This document shows positions 13,212 to 20,956 of a stretch of 37,509 bases of DNA, piece by piece. Below the pieces are notes generated by a model, which was given only the letters and a program-made list of their open reading frames with translations, did not search any database and was not told the DNA's origin. Each line of letters starts with the position of its first letter. Within the stretch, counting starts at the first letter, position 1. Source of the DNA: a virus; the IMG/VR virus record IMGVR_UViG_3300028417_000012, positions 1 through 37,509 of that record; one strand, 5' to 3'. Both the position numbers and the translations under genes were made by a program.

Positions 13212-14056
13212 GTGATCGTTATCGCAAGATTGATCTGGCCGGTTTTGACGGTTTTCGCCATTCTTCACAGGATGCACCGGAATTGAAGTGGGTTGATATA
13301 TCCGATCTGGTGATTGATGACACCTATCAGCGCAAGCTGGAAAAGCGTGGACGCAAGAATATCGAGGCGATTGCCGCCGATTTCTGGTGGAGCCGTTTCA
13401 CGCCGCTGCTTGTTGCGCCGGTCATTGGCGGGCGGTTTGCCATCATTGATGGCCAGCACCGCACCCATGCCGCCGCGATCTTCGGTTATAAATCTGTTCC
13501 GGCAATGGTGGTTGAAATGCCGCTGGAGGAACAGGCCCGCGCGTTCAGTTGGGTGAATGGTAATGTCACCAATGTGACGCCGTTCCAGATATTCCGTGCA
13601 GCACTGGCCGCAGGTGAGGATTGGGCGGTGCGGGCCAATGCCGCGGTCAGGGCTGCCGGTTGTCGGTTGATGACTGCTAATGCGTCAACGGTGGCTAAAA
13701 AAGGCGGTGAGGTTTATTGCATCGGCCTGGTGCGTGGCCATGTCGAGGATGGCAACGCATGGGCCGTGACAGCCGCGCTGCATAGCCTGCGCCAATGCGC
13801 GGATGCGGATTGGCCGGTGATATATTCGGCGACTGTTTTGCGCCCGTGGATTACCTGCCTGCTGGAACACGGTAACCCCGGCGAACAAATGCTGGTCGAG
13901 TTTCTGGACGCTAACTGCTTGGATCGGCTGTTGTCCGGTGTGGACAAGATGCGTGACACGCCGAAATATTTCAATAAATCCCGCCAGTTCCTTTTGAGCC
14001 GCACAATGTTGGCTTTATTCAAGGCGTTCCTGCGCGAAAAAGCGGGTGCAGCATGA
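13208..14056 (+). CDS. ParB/DUF6551-like nuclease-domain protein
   Basis: 282 residues. The N-terminal 110 residues hold a ParB/sulfiredoxin-type fold: DLVIDDTYQRKL, then FAIIDGQHRTHAAA with the DGQHR signature (81-85) and VPAMVVEMP. The remainder is helical. In phage replication clusters such proteins lie between primase and helicase, and may bind or nick DNA; their role is not established. It lacks the HTH of a true ParB partition protein, so plasmid-like partition is unlikely. ATGA overlaps both neighbours. Confidence 0.75.
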   Translation: MSDRYRKIDLAGFDGFRHSSQDAPELKWVDISDLVIDDTYQRKLEKRGRKNIEAIAADFWWSRFTPLLVAPVIGGRFAIIDGQHRTHAAAIFGYKSVPAMVVEMPLEEQARAFSWVNGNVTNVTPFQIFRAALAAGEDWAVRANAAVRAAGCRLMTANASTVAKKGGEVYCIGLVRGHVEDGNAWAVTAALHSLRQCADADWPVIYSATVLRPWITCLLEHGNPGEQMLVEFLDANCLDRLLSGVDKMRDTPKYFNKSRQFLLSRTMLALFKAFLREKAGAA

Positions 14057-15909
14057 CTGACAATCTGGAAAAGGTGAAAGACAAGTTCGACGCCGCCGAG
14101 GATATCGCGCCGGTGGATGGTCTGTCTGTGCCGCCAGAGGATCAGCCCGGGCAAGAGCCGCCCGCACCCAGCCAACCTGACGGGGATGAGCCGATCGAGG
14201 CGCGAGGTGCCGCATTTCCGGAAAACGACACCGGCAACGGCCAGCGGTTCAATCTGTATTTCGGCGAGGATGCCATTATGGTGCCGCGTGTTGGCTGGTT
14301 CCTGTGGGACGGCAAACGCTGGCAACAGGATCACGATATGATCGCCGTGCGCGCCAAGGCGCAAAAGGTGCAGGACCATATCATTGCCGAAATCCCGCAT
14401 ATGGATTTGGAAAACTGGCAGCGGGCAGAACTTGAGGCAGAACTTTCCACCCGTTGCGCCCTGGCTCCGCTGGAAGCAATGGAACGGGACGCGCGCACGC
14501 CGGAACAACAGGTCGAATACGATGATTTGCGCCAGAAACTGGTCTGGATTGGCAAGATCAAGGAACGCAAATCCAAGATGAAGTCAGAGCATCGCAGTTT
14601 TGCCAAGACCACCGGCAACAATGGTCGCATCAACGCTATGCTGACGGAATCAACCGTGCATCTGGCGCGCGAGGTTGATGATCTGGACAGTGACCCGTTG
14701 ACCGTGAATACAGAATCCGGCGTGTTGCGGTTTTCCGTGACCGGCGGCACTGGCGAGGGGTTTTCCAAAGTTTCCGATGTGGTGCTGGAACCGCATGTGC
14801 GCGAGGCCACAGTTACCGGCCACAACGCGCCGCAATACATCACCAAGATGCTGCCGGTTGAATATGATCCGGACGCGACATGCCCCGGCTTTGATGCCTT
14901 CCTTGAACGGATCCAGCCGAACCGCGATATGCGCGCGTTTTTGCAGCGCTGGTTCGGCCTGTCGATGACATCGCTAACCGGCGAGCAGAAATTTGCATTC
15001 CTTTACGGCGATGGCGCCAACGGAAAATCCGTGCTGGTCGATCTGATCGCGCGTTTGTTCGGCGATTATTCCGCCACCGCCAAGATCGAGAGCCTGACTG
15101 GTCGCAACCGGCGCGGTGGCGGTGATGCCACGCCCGATCTGATTCCGCTGGTTGGCGCACGCATGGTGCGGGCCAGTGAACCAGAGGAAGGCGAGCGCCT
15201 GAAAGAGGGTATGATCAAGGAATTGACCGGCGGCGAGCCGATACTGGTGCGCCAGCTGCATTCCGATTTTGTCGAGGTAAAGCCGAAATTCAAACTGACG
15301 ATTTCTGGCAACCACAAACCGGACATCCGCGGCACGGATGATGGCATCTGGCGGCGCGTGCTGCTGGTGCCGTTCGATGTGAAAATCCCGCAAGCCGAGC
15401 GCAACGAAAAGCTGGGCGATGAATTGTTCGAGCGCGAGCGCGCCGGTATCCTGAACTGGCTGGTCACCGGCCTGCTGGATTATCTGGAAGGCGGATTGCA
15501 GGAACCACAGCAGGTTCTGGATGCGACCCTTGAGTATCGCAGCGAGAGTGACCCGTTCGGATCGTATTTGCAGGAATGCTGCATTGTAACGGGCAATCCG
15601 CCTGATTTCACCACCGCGCGTGACCTGGTTGACGGGTTTAACCTGTGGCTGGATATGAAAGGCGATGGCATGTATGGCCAGCGCACCGTTTCGCTAAAGC
15701 TGAAAAAGATGGCCAACCGATACCGTGACCCTGCCACTGGCAAGGTTTACACCTCGGCCAAGCAGCGCGTCACGGGATACCGTGGCATCCGGTTTCAGGA
15801 CATGTTCCAGAAAGACTTTGACGATGCCCCGCGCAATGCGCAGGGCCACCCCGTGGCCTCGACGTCCAGATCGGCGTCCGGTGGCGGCGGTGATGGTGAT
15901 TTCCGTTGA
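14053..15909 (+). CDS. Phage replicative primase-helicase (D5/P4-type, SF3)
   Basis: 618 residues. The first about 65 are acidic, Pro-rich and disordered. A D5_N-like region runs about 85-300 (WDGKRWQQDHD, LNTESGVL-like text). The helicase core begins FAFLYGDGANGKSVL with Walker A GDGANGKS (319-326), then RASEPEEGERLKEG, sensor-1 ISGNHKP (417-423) and the arginine-finger stretch DDGIWRRV. It forms a ring that unwinds DNA at the phage fork, with the separate zinc/TOPRIM primase. The repeat-rich origin candidate starts right after its stop. Confidence 0.9.
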   Translation: MTDNLEKVKDKFDAAEDIAPVDGLSVPPEDQPGQEPPAPSQPDGDEPIEARGAAFPENDTGNGQRFNLYFGEDAIMVPRVGWFLWDGKRWQQDHDMIAVRAKAQKVQDHIIAEIPHMDLENWQRAELEAELSTRCALAPLEAMERDARTPEQQVEYDDLRQKLVWIGKIKERKSKMKSEHRSFAKTTGNNGRINAMLTESTVHLAREVDDLDSDPLTVNTESGVLRFSVTGGTGEGFSKVSDVVLEPHVREATVTGHNAPQYITKMLPVEYDPDATCPGFDAFLERIQPNRDMRAFLQRWFGLSMTSLTGEQKFAFLYGDGANGKSVLVDLIARLFGDYSATAKIESLTGRNRRGGGDATPDLIPLVGARMVRASEPEEGERLKEGMIKELTGGEPILVRQLHSDFVEVKPKFKLTISGNHKPDIRGTDDGIWRRVLLVPFDVKIPQAERNEKLGDELFERERAGILNWLVTGLLDYLEGGLQEPQQVLDATLEYRSESDPFGSYLQECCIVTGNPPDFTTARDLVDGFNLWLDMKGDGMYGQRTVSLKLKKMANRYRDPATGKVYTSAKQRVTGYRGIRFQDMFQKDFDDAPRNAQGHPVASTSRSASGGGGDGDFR

Positions 15910-16079
15910 CCGTTTTGGTCAACACCCACGCGCCACGCGCCGACCATTCCCCGCACCCCCTTATCCGACTTCGGAAATCATTACGGTCCGACCGGTCCGA
16001 GACTGCATTTTGTCGGTCGGAGATCGTGAAACGGGGTTTGGGGGAAGTTGTTTGTATTCAACGGTTTGCGCCTGAATTG

Positions 16080-16207
16080 CGGCCCGAACGGCCCGAACGG
16101 CCCGAGATGCGAGGTAATGCGCGCGCGGTTTACCAGACGGGGTTTGGGGGTAAACTGTTGTTCCATGCGTTACTTGGCATTTCAGGCCGTTCGGGCCGTT
16201 CGGGCCG
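16080..16207. repeat. 128-nt nested inverted repeat built from 9-bp iterons
   Basis: The arms 16080-16102 and 16185-16207 are perfectly complementary over 23 nt and extend to 31 nt with two mismatches. Each arm is almost three copies of GGCCCGAAC. Inside lies a second stem, GTTTACC with GGTAAAC. It can extrude as a cruciform or fold as RNA. Confidence 0.85.
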
Positions 16208-16330
16208 TGATCCACCACATTTACACCGCATTATCAACTGGTTGGCATTAACGTATCTCGCTCTATCTCGGGCCGTTTGTTTACTGTTTCAGGCCGTTCA
16301 GACCGTTAATTCCAAACGAGAAAACAACAT

Positions 16331-16348
16331 ATTGTTAGAAATAACAAT
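16331..16348. promoter_or_regulatory. Perfect 7+4+7 palindrome before the late-region gene
   Basis: ATTGTTA-GAAA-TAACAAT, 33 nt upstream of the ATG at 16382, in AT-rich DNA. Candidate operator or mRNA hairpin with a GAAA loop. Confidence 0.5.
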
Positions 16349-16381
16349 GCAGCCACTAAATATAGAAAAAGAGGGCAGAGC

Positions 16382-17074
16382 ATGACGGTTCAATTGCAAA
16401 GAGGTGATCAGTTGCGGCGTGGAAAGGTGCGGCTGGTGTCGATCCGTGGATTGCTGGAATGGGCTTTCCAGAAAGAACTGGCAAGTCTTGATTTCAACGA
16501 GGTCCAGAGTTCGTCCGGTTGGCTGCCATCATCTGTGTCGATGGAATACAAGATGATGGAGCAGGCCAAGCTGGGGTGCCGTGTGGATGGTGGTGGCAGG
16601 TCAGACCCGCATCCCGATGCTGACATCGTGGTGTCGGCATTGGCAGCATTGCCCGAGGCATTGGGCGGTCGGCGCACAGCGATGTGGATTGCGGAACTGG
16701 CGCGTGCTGGTCGCGAACCTGACTGGATGCCGGACGCCACACCACGGCTGGTTCCTGGCGAAACGCATACCAACCGGCACGGCACCTTCGCCCGCACCGA
16801 TGACGCTGCCGGATTGGGGGCTGAAGGTTGGGCGCCACAGCCGCGCCGTAATCGCAAGGGCGTGGTGGTTCATGACCGTGTGTTGTTCTGTCCGGCGCGC
16901 TGGTATCCGACAGGTTCGCAGATCGCGGCGGCGCGGCGTGCTTATTTGCATTGGTATTCTGTGCTGCTTGAGTTGCGCAACACCTTTCAAATCCACAACA
17001 ATCTGTCTGCGCATGTTGTGACGGACTCCATGCCTGTGTTGTCGCCATGGAAAAAAGGCTTGACGAAATCCTAG
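16382..17074 (+). CDS. Unknown 230-aa protein, possible late regulator
   Basis: Good GAGGG ribosome site about 8 nt before the ATG. Its text is mixed: RGKVRLVSIRGLLEWAFQKE, YKMMEQAKLGCRVDGGG, then a central part with VVSALAALPEALGGRR and a C-terminal VVHDRVLFCPARWYPTGSQ and RRAYLHWYSVLLELRNTF. No family or catalytic motif recognised. It stands alone after the origin, followed by a terminator, a tRNA and the cos/late operon, the place where lambda has Q. That makes a late transcription regulator a reasonable but unproven guess. Confidence 0.75.
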   Translation: MTVQLQRGDQLRRGKVRLVSIRGLLEWAFQKELASLDFNEVQSSSGWLPSSVSMEYKMMEQAKLGCRVDGGGRSDPHPDADIVVSALAALPEALGGRRTAMWIAELARAGREPDWMPDATPRLVPGETHTNRHGTFARTDDAAGLGAEGWAPQPRRNRKGVVVHDRVLFCPARWYPTGSQIAAARRAYLHWYSVLLELRNTFQIHNNLSAHVVTDSMPVLSPWKKGLTKS

Positions 17075-17104
17075 GTATATTGACATATAGCAGTCAGCCG
17101 AATT

Positions 17105-17139
17105 GCGCCCGAGGGGAAACCCTGCGGGCGCTTTCGTTT
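17105..17139 (+). terminator. Strong terminator between the unknown gene and the phage tRNA
   Basis: GCGCCCG (17105-17111) pairs with CGGGCGC (17125-17131); inside, AGGG pairs with CCCT around a GAAA tetraloop with one bulged G. TTTCGTTT follows. It ends on the base before the tRNA. Confidence 0.85.
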
Positions 17140-17215
17140 GTCCGGGTGGAGCAGTTGGTAGCTCGTGTGGCTCATAACCACGAGGTCGCAGGTTCAAGTC
17201 CTGCCCCGGCAACCA
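17140..17215 (+). tRNA. Prophage tRNA-Met (CAU), initiator-like
   Basis: 76-nt cloverleaf with encoded CCA. D stem GAGC/GCTC, anticodon stem TGTGG/CCACG around loop CTCATAA (anticodon CAU), T arm GCAGG-TTCAAGT-CCTGC. The acceptor GTCCGGG pairs with CCCGGCA at five of seven positions, leaving 1:72 (G/A) and 2:71 (U/C) unpaired; alternatively a bulged U restores seven pairs. Unpaired 1:72, A11-U24 and two of the three G-C pairs at the anticodon stem base resemble initiator tRNA-fMet. A terminator precedes it and the GpZ-like gene follows at once. Confidence 0.9.
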
Positions 17216-17240
17216 GTTTATGAATGGAGCGATTTGGCGG

Positions 17241-17861
17241 ATGTTTAAAGTCGAATGGAACGGCGGGCAGTTTGAGCGCGGTCTATCTGATGTGGCCAAT
17301 CGTCAGTTGCCGTTCGCGCTTATGTTGACGATCAATGACGCCACCGACGATATCAAAGCAAACACGTTAAAAACTTTGGAGAAGAAATTCGACAGGCCGA
17401 CACCATTTACGAAGCGCGGGGTTTATACCCGCCGGGCTAGTAAACGGCGCCTGATCGGCGAGGTTGGTTTCAAAAAGATACAGGCGGAATATCTGATGTT
17501 GAACATCACCGGCGGTATCAGGCTTCCAAAGCGTAATGCAATCCTGATGCCGGTGGCGCAGCGCAAGAACAAATACGGGAACCTGCCGCGTGGTTCTGTT
17601 AAGCGCGCGGTGGCGCGACGTGATACATTTGTTGCCAGTAAGAACGATCCGCGCACGCGGCACTTACAGCCCGGCATCTACAAAAGGAAGTCTAAAAGCA
17701 GGCGGCGTGCTGCCGGTGCTGTTCTTCTGGTGTCGTTTCGTGACCGAGCAAAATATCGCAAGCGTTATGATTTTCATGATGCGGCGGAAAAGACTGCACT
17801 GGTCGTTTTGCCGCGTCATTTCGTCAAGAACATGCGGCGGGCAATGGCAACGGCAAAATAG
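17241..17861 (+). CDS. GpZ-like virion morphogenesis protein
   Basis: 206 residues from the ATG at 17241 (GGAG about 11 nt before); an ATG at 17220 would start almost on the tRNA end. The text FALMLTINDATDDIKANTL, FDRPTPFTKRGVYTRRASK and RLIGEVGFKK, then a very basic middle and ALVVLPRHFVKNM, matches a common phage neck/minor-tail family that I liken to lambda gpZ. Its place before cos and the terminase is unusual, since lambda Z lies after the head genes. Strongly basic (many R and K). Moderate confidence in the family, good confidence that it is a gene. Confidence 0.6.
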   Translation: MFKVEWNGGQFERGLSDVANRQLPFALMLTINDATDDIKANTLKTLEKKFDRPTPFTKRGVYTRRASKRRLIGEVGFKKIQAEYLMLNITGGIRLPKRNAILMPVAQRKNKYGNLPRGSVKRAVARRDTFVASKNDPRTRHLQPGIYKRKSKSRRRAAGAVLLVSFRDRAKYRKRYDFHDAAEKTALVVLPRHFVKNMRRAMATAK

Positions 17862-17865
17862 TTTT

Positions 17866-17925
17866 GGGTCCTTCCGGCCCATTAACAGCACGCGGGTAAT
17901 TCGCGCCCCGTGGGGTTGGGGTTTT
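17866..17925 (+). other. cos packaging site
   Basis: GGGTCCTTCCGG (17866-17877) closely matches lambda cosQ (GGGTCCTTTCCGG). Fourteen bases on, CGCGGGTAATTCGCG (17891-17905) resembles the lambda cosN flank CGCGGGTTTTCGC. Both lie in the 109-nt gap just before the small terminase gene, as in lambda. G-rich repeats follow (GTGGGGTTGGGGTTTTTGG), where cosB would be. The exact nick positions cannot be read. Confidence 0.8.
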
Positions 17926-17970
17926 TGGCAAATTTCGGAGGTTTGAGAAGGGGTTGTTGTTGGTGTTGTT

Positions 17971-18654
17971 ATGACGGAAAAGACGGCTACACCAGAAATT
18001 GAGTTGATCGAGGTTGATGTGACGCCTGATCTGCAGGCGAAACTGGACCGGCATCCGTTGCCGCGCGGTATTGCGGATGCGGATATGAACCAGGACGAAC
18101 TGGCGGCGGCACTTGGGACTTCTGTCAATACAATCGGAAAATGGATCAAAGACCCAGATTTTCCCATTGTCGAGCAGGGTGGGGCTGGCAAGGCATATGT
18201 TTTGCGATTGTCGCATTGTTATGCTTGGAAAATGGACCGCGACGACAAAGACCGTGCGCGATCGGAGCATAACAAGCAGTCGATACAGAAAATGCAGGCG
18301 ATGTTGCTTGGTCTCGATATGGATGACCCGCAAGCACAGCTGTCGACAAAAGAACGAAGGGAGTTGAACGAGGCCGATTTTGCCTATTCGCGTGCAGCGC
18401 AAATGCGGCGTCAGCTGGTTCGGTTGGAAGAGGTCACAGACCTGATCGAATCCATTTTCAAAATCATGCGTGATGGTGTCGAGGGATTGTCGGACAGGCT
18501 GGAGCGTGAATTGAGCCTGAAACCTGAAGAGGTGGCACTGGTGGTTCGTGCTGGGGCTGATATTTTGAAAGCAATGTCTGAAAAAATAGAAGCTGCGGAA
18601 CTGAAAGAAAAACAGGCGGCCGATGTCGAGGTCAGCAACCGTATGGTGATCTGA
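17971..18654 (+). CDS. Terminase small subunit (Nu1-like)
   Basis: 227 residues. An HTH lies at about 37-70 (MNQDELAAALGTSVNTIGKW), as in DNA-binding terminase small subunits of the Nu1/DUF1441 kind. A helical region and long C-terminal coiled-coil-like segment follow (KAMSEKIEAAELKEKQAADV), which would bind the large subunit. It recognises the cos site just upstream and starts packaging. It ends 1 nt before the large-subunit gene. Confidence 0.85.
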   Translation: MTEKTATPEIELIEVDVTPDLQAKLDRHPLPRGIADADMNQDELAAALGTSVNTIGKWIKDPDFPIVEQGGAGKAYVLRLSHCYAWKMDRDDKDRARSEHNKQSIQKMQAMLLGLDMDDPQAQLSTKERRELNEADFAYSRAAQMRRQLVRLEEVTDLIESIFKIMRDGVEGLSDRLERELSLKPEEVALVVRAGADILKAMSEKIEAAELKEKQAADVEVSNRMVI

Positions 18655-18655
18655 T

Positions 18656-20734
18656 ATGAATGTTTCGGTGATGAATTTTGAACCGCTGCCACCATATACG
18701 GATCCGCGATCTGCACTGAAAATTGCATTGCCGGCATTGCGTCCAGCCGAGGCAATGACGGTTACCGAATCGGCTGAAAAATACATGCGTGTCAATGTTG
18801 GCGGGCAGTGGCAGGAATTCAGACGTGATGTGACGCCATACATGGTTGAGCCGACCGATATGATTGCATCTAGATCATATCGCGGTTTGGTGTTTATTGG
18901 ACCGTCGCAATCCGGAAAAACGATGATGCTGCAATCGGCGACTGTTCATGCGATTACTTGTGACCCGAGTCGCATTGCATTGTTTCAAATGACCAAGGAT
19001 GCGGCGTCAGAGTTTGAAAAAAACAAACTGGCGCCCATGATTAGAAATAGCCCTGAAATTGCATCGCGGATGAGCAAGGGGCGCGGCAGTGACAACATTC
19101 ATCAGAAACTGTTTGTTGGCGGCACGCAGTTGACGCTGGACTGGCCTGTAATTTCAAAATTGTCATCGGCAACAATAAGGTTGCTGCTGGGAACGGATTA
19201 CGACCATTTTCCGGAATCAATCGGATCGGAGGGGGATGCCTATTCGTTGATGCGGGCGCGGGCAAAGACGTTCATGTCACGCGGTATGGTGGCAATCGAA
19301 AGCAGCCCTGGTGCCCCGATTGTTGATGAAACATGGAAACCTAAAACGCCACATGACAGCCCGCCGGTTCGTTATGGTGTGTTGTCTCTGTATCCAGATG
19401 GCACAAAGGCAAGGTTGTATTGGACCTGTCCTGATTGCACAGGCGAGTTTGAGCCGACATTCAAACGGTTGAAATATCCGAAGGATGTTTCACCGGCAGA
19501 AGCTGGTGCGGCGGCTGAAATGGAATGCCCGCACTGTGGCGTTCTGATTGGGCACCATATGAAGCGCGAATTGAATAGCGGCGGTCGCTGGTTGCATGAA
19601 GCCGAGGACGGCACACTGGTTCCAGTCGATAGTCCGAAGATACGGAAAACCGATTTGTTGAGTTACTGGATGGATGGTGCCGCCGCCGCATTTTCGACGT
19701 GGAATGATTTGGTCATGCAGTTTGAGCAGGCATTGCAAAAATACACAGCGACGGGTGATGAAGAGGCATTAAAGACAGCGATGAATACTGGACAGGCGCA
19801 GCCATATTTGCCGCGCGGTTCGGTGTCGGAAAACGAGATTACATTACAGGGGTTGAAAGACAAGGCTGCCGACAGCCCAACCCAGAAAGGGATTGCGCCA
19901 GCGTGGGCGCGATATATCACCGTTTCCGTGGATACACAGGCCAAGTATTTTTCGGTCGGCGTTACGGCGTGGGGTGAAAACGGCAGGCACCAGCCGATTG
20001 ACCGGTTTGAATTGCATACGCCGCCTGTGGATGCACCAAGCGGTGCCAGTGACCGGACATTACGGCCTGACAGGATCGCCGAGGATTGGGCTGTGCTGGA
20101 AAGTCTGACCAGCACTGTCTGGCCGGTCGAGGATAGTGATTACGGTTTACGGGCTGTTTCGGTGGCTGTCGATATGCAGGGCGGCGGGAACACGACGACA
20201 AATGCCTATAAGTTCTACCGGGGCCGTCGCAAGGCAGCCGAGGGTGGCAGATGGTATCTGACCCGTGGATCCGGTGGGAAGCATACTGATCGGGTGTGGT
20301 TGAAGGCCCCGGAGCGCACAAACAACAAGGGCCGCCGTGTGGCGTCTGACATCAAGATATTAAACATGGCAACTGATCGTTTGAAGGATGCCATGAGTTC
20401 CAGTCTGTTGCTGGAAGATGTTGGAGAAAACTACTGCGGTGTGCCGATCTGGATGGACGAAAGTGAATTGCTCGAGCTTACGGCCGAACGGTTGGGGCCA
20501 AAGGGATGGGAAAAACGCCCAGGCATGGTGCGAAACGAAAGCATTGACCATCTGGTTCAGGCCCGTGCCCAGCACATTTTTCGTGGTGGTGAAAAGATTA
20601 ACTGGTTGTCGCCACCAAATTGGGCGCGAGATGCGGCCAATAATATCAATTCAGTGAAGCTGGACGGGGAAGAATCCCCGACTGTTGTCAAAGCACCTGT
20701 GCGGCGTCGTCGCATACCGCGCAAATTGTTCTGA
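18656..20734 (+). CDS. Terminase large subunit (lambda GpA family)
   Basis: 692 residues, normal for the GpA family. The ATPase has Walker A GPSQSGKT (82-89) and the downstream LLLGTDYDHFPE block. Two CxxC pairs (near 258/261 and 291/294) form the zinc site typical of GpA. The nuclease region begins near ARYITVSVDTQAKYF and includes VAVDMQGGG. It cuts at cos and drives DNA into the prohead. Small unit before it and gpW after it give the exact lambda order. Confidence 0.95.
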   Translation: MNVSVMNFEPLPPYTDPRSALKIALPALRPAEAMTVTESAEKYMRVNVGGQWQEFRRDVTPYMVEPTDMIASRSYRGLVFIGPSQSGKTMMLQSATVHAITCDPSRIALFQMTKDAASEFEKNKLAPMIRNSPEIASRMSKGRGSDNIHQKLFVGGTQLTLDWPVISKLSSATIRLLLGTDYDHFPESIGSEGDAYSLMRARAKTFMSRGMVAIESSPGAPIVDETWKPKTPHDSPPVRYGVLSLYPDGTKARLYWTCPDCTGEFEPTFKRLKYPKDVSPAEAGAAAEMECPHCGVLIGHHMKRELNSGGRWLHEAEDGTLVPVDSPKIRKTDLLSYWMDGAAAAFSTWNDLVMQFEQALQKYTATGDEEALKTAMNTGQAQPYLPRGSVSENEITLQGLKDKAADSPTQKGIAPAWARYITVSVDTQAKYFSVGVTAWGENGRHQPIDRFELHTPPVDAPSGASDRTLRPDRIAEDWAVLESLTSTVWPVEDSDYGLRAVSVAVDMQGGGNTTTNAYKFYRGRRKAAEGGRWYLTRGSGGKHTDRVWLKAPERTNNKGRRVASDIKILNMATDRLKDAMSSSLLLEDVGENYCGVPIWMDESELLELTAERLGPKGWEKRPGMVRNESIDHLVQARAQHIFRGGEKINWLSPPNWARDAANNINSVKLDGEESPTVVKAPVRRRRIPRKLF

Positions 20735-20750
20735 AAAAAAGGAAACTGGA

Positions 20751-20951
20751 ATGGCTTATACCCAAGCCGATTTGGACCGCCTGCAAGCGGCCATCGCCAA
20801 AGGCGCGCGCCGCGTTCGTATGAACGGAGAAGAAGTTGAATTCCGTGACCTGAAAGAAATGGAGCGGATTGAGTCCAAGATCATGCGTGCAATTGCGACC
20901 ACCAAGAAATCACGGATCATCCCAGTTTCAACAGTTTCTGGGTGGCGGTGA
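20751..20951 (+). CDS. gpW-like head-tail joining protein
   Basis: 66 residues (lambda gpW has 68) with the gpW pattern YTQADLDRLQAAIAKGARRV, then VEFRDLKEMERIESKIMR. AAGGAAA precedes the ATG. It plugs the portal channel after packaging and lets the tail dock. It lies between the large terminase and portal genes as in lambda. Confidence 0.85.
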   Translation: MAYTQADLDRLQAAIAKGARRVRMNGEEVEFRDLKEMERIESKIMRAIATTKKSRIIPVSTVSGWR

Positions 20952-20956
20952 TTGGC

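Larger units (their letters stand above)
15910..16381. other. Repeat-rich putative replication origin
   Basis: 472 nt between helicase and the next gene. It holds an 8-bp inverted repeat (15987-15994/16014-16021), a 14-bp direct repeat ACGGGGTTTGGGGG (16031-16044 and 16137-16150), the large nested palindrome 16080-16207, further GGCCGTT units near 16270-16307, and an AT-rich end with palindrome 16331-16348. Iterons, secondary structure and AT-rich DNA beside the helicase gene make an origin the best guess. A TTG-initiated frame (15906-16385) spans it but reads like translated repeats. Confidence 0.5.

Noticed and set aside
12417-13277. 286-codon minus-strand frame opposite the primase
   Set aside because: Antisense frame in GC-biased DNA; the primase motifs are on the plus strand.
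13208-14056. Partition (ParB) gene of a plasmid-prophage
   Set aside because: Only the N-terminal ParB-like fold is present; there is no ParA, no HTH and the element is integrated in a tRNA.
16080-16207. CRISPR-like array
   Set aside because: The repeats are 9-bp iterons in inverted arms with no spacers of constant length and no cas genes.
15906-16385. TTG-initiated 159-codon frame across the origin candidate, overlapping both neighbours
   Set aside because: Start and stop overlaps fit coupling, but the protein mostly translates palindromic repeats (RPERPERPE, RSGRSGRD) and lacks a sensible fold; kept as an origin region. Peptide evidence would reverse this.
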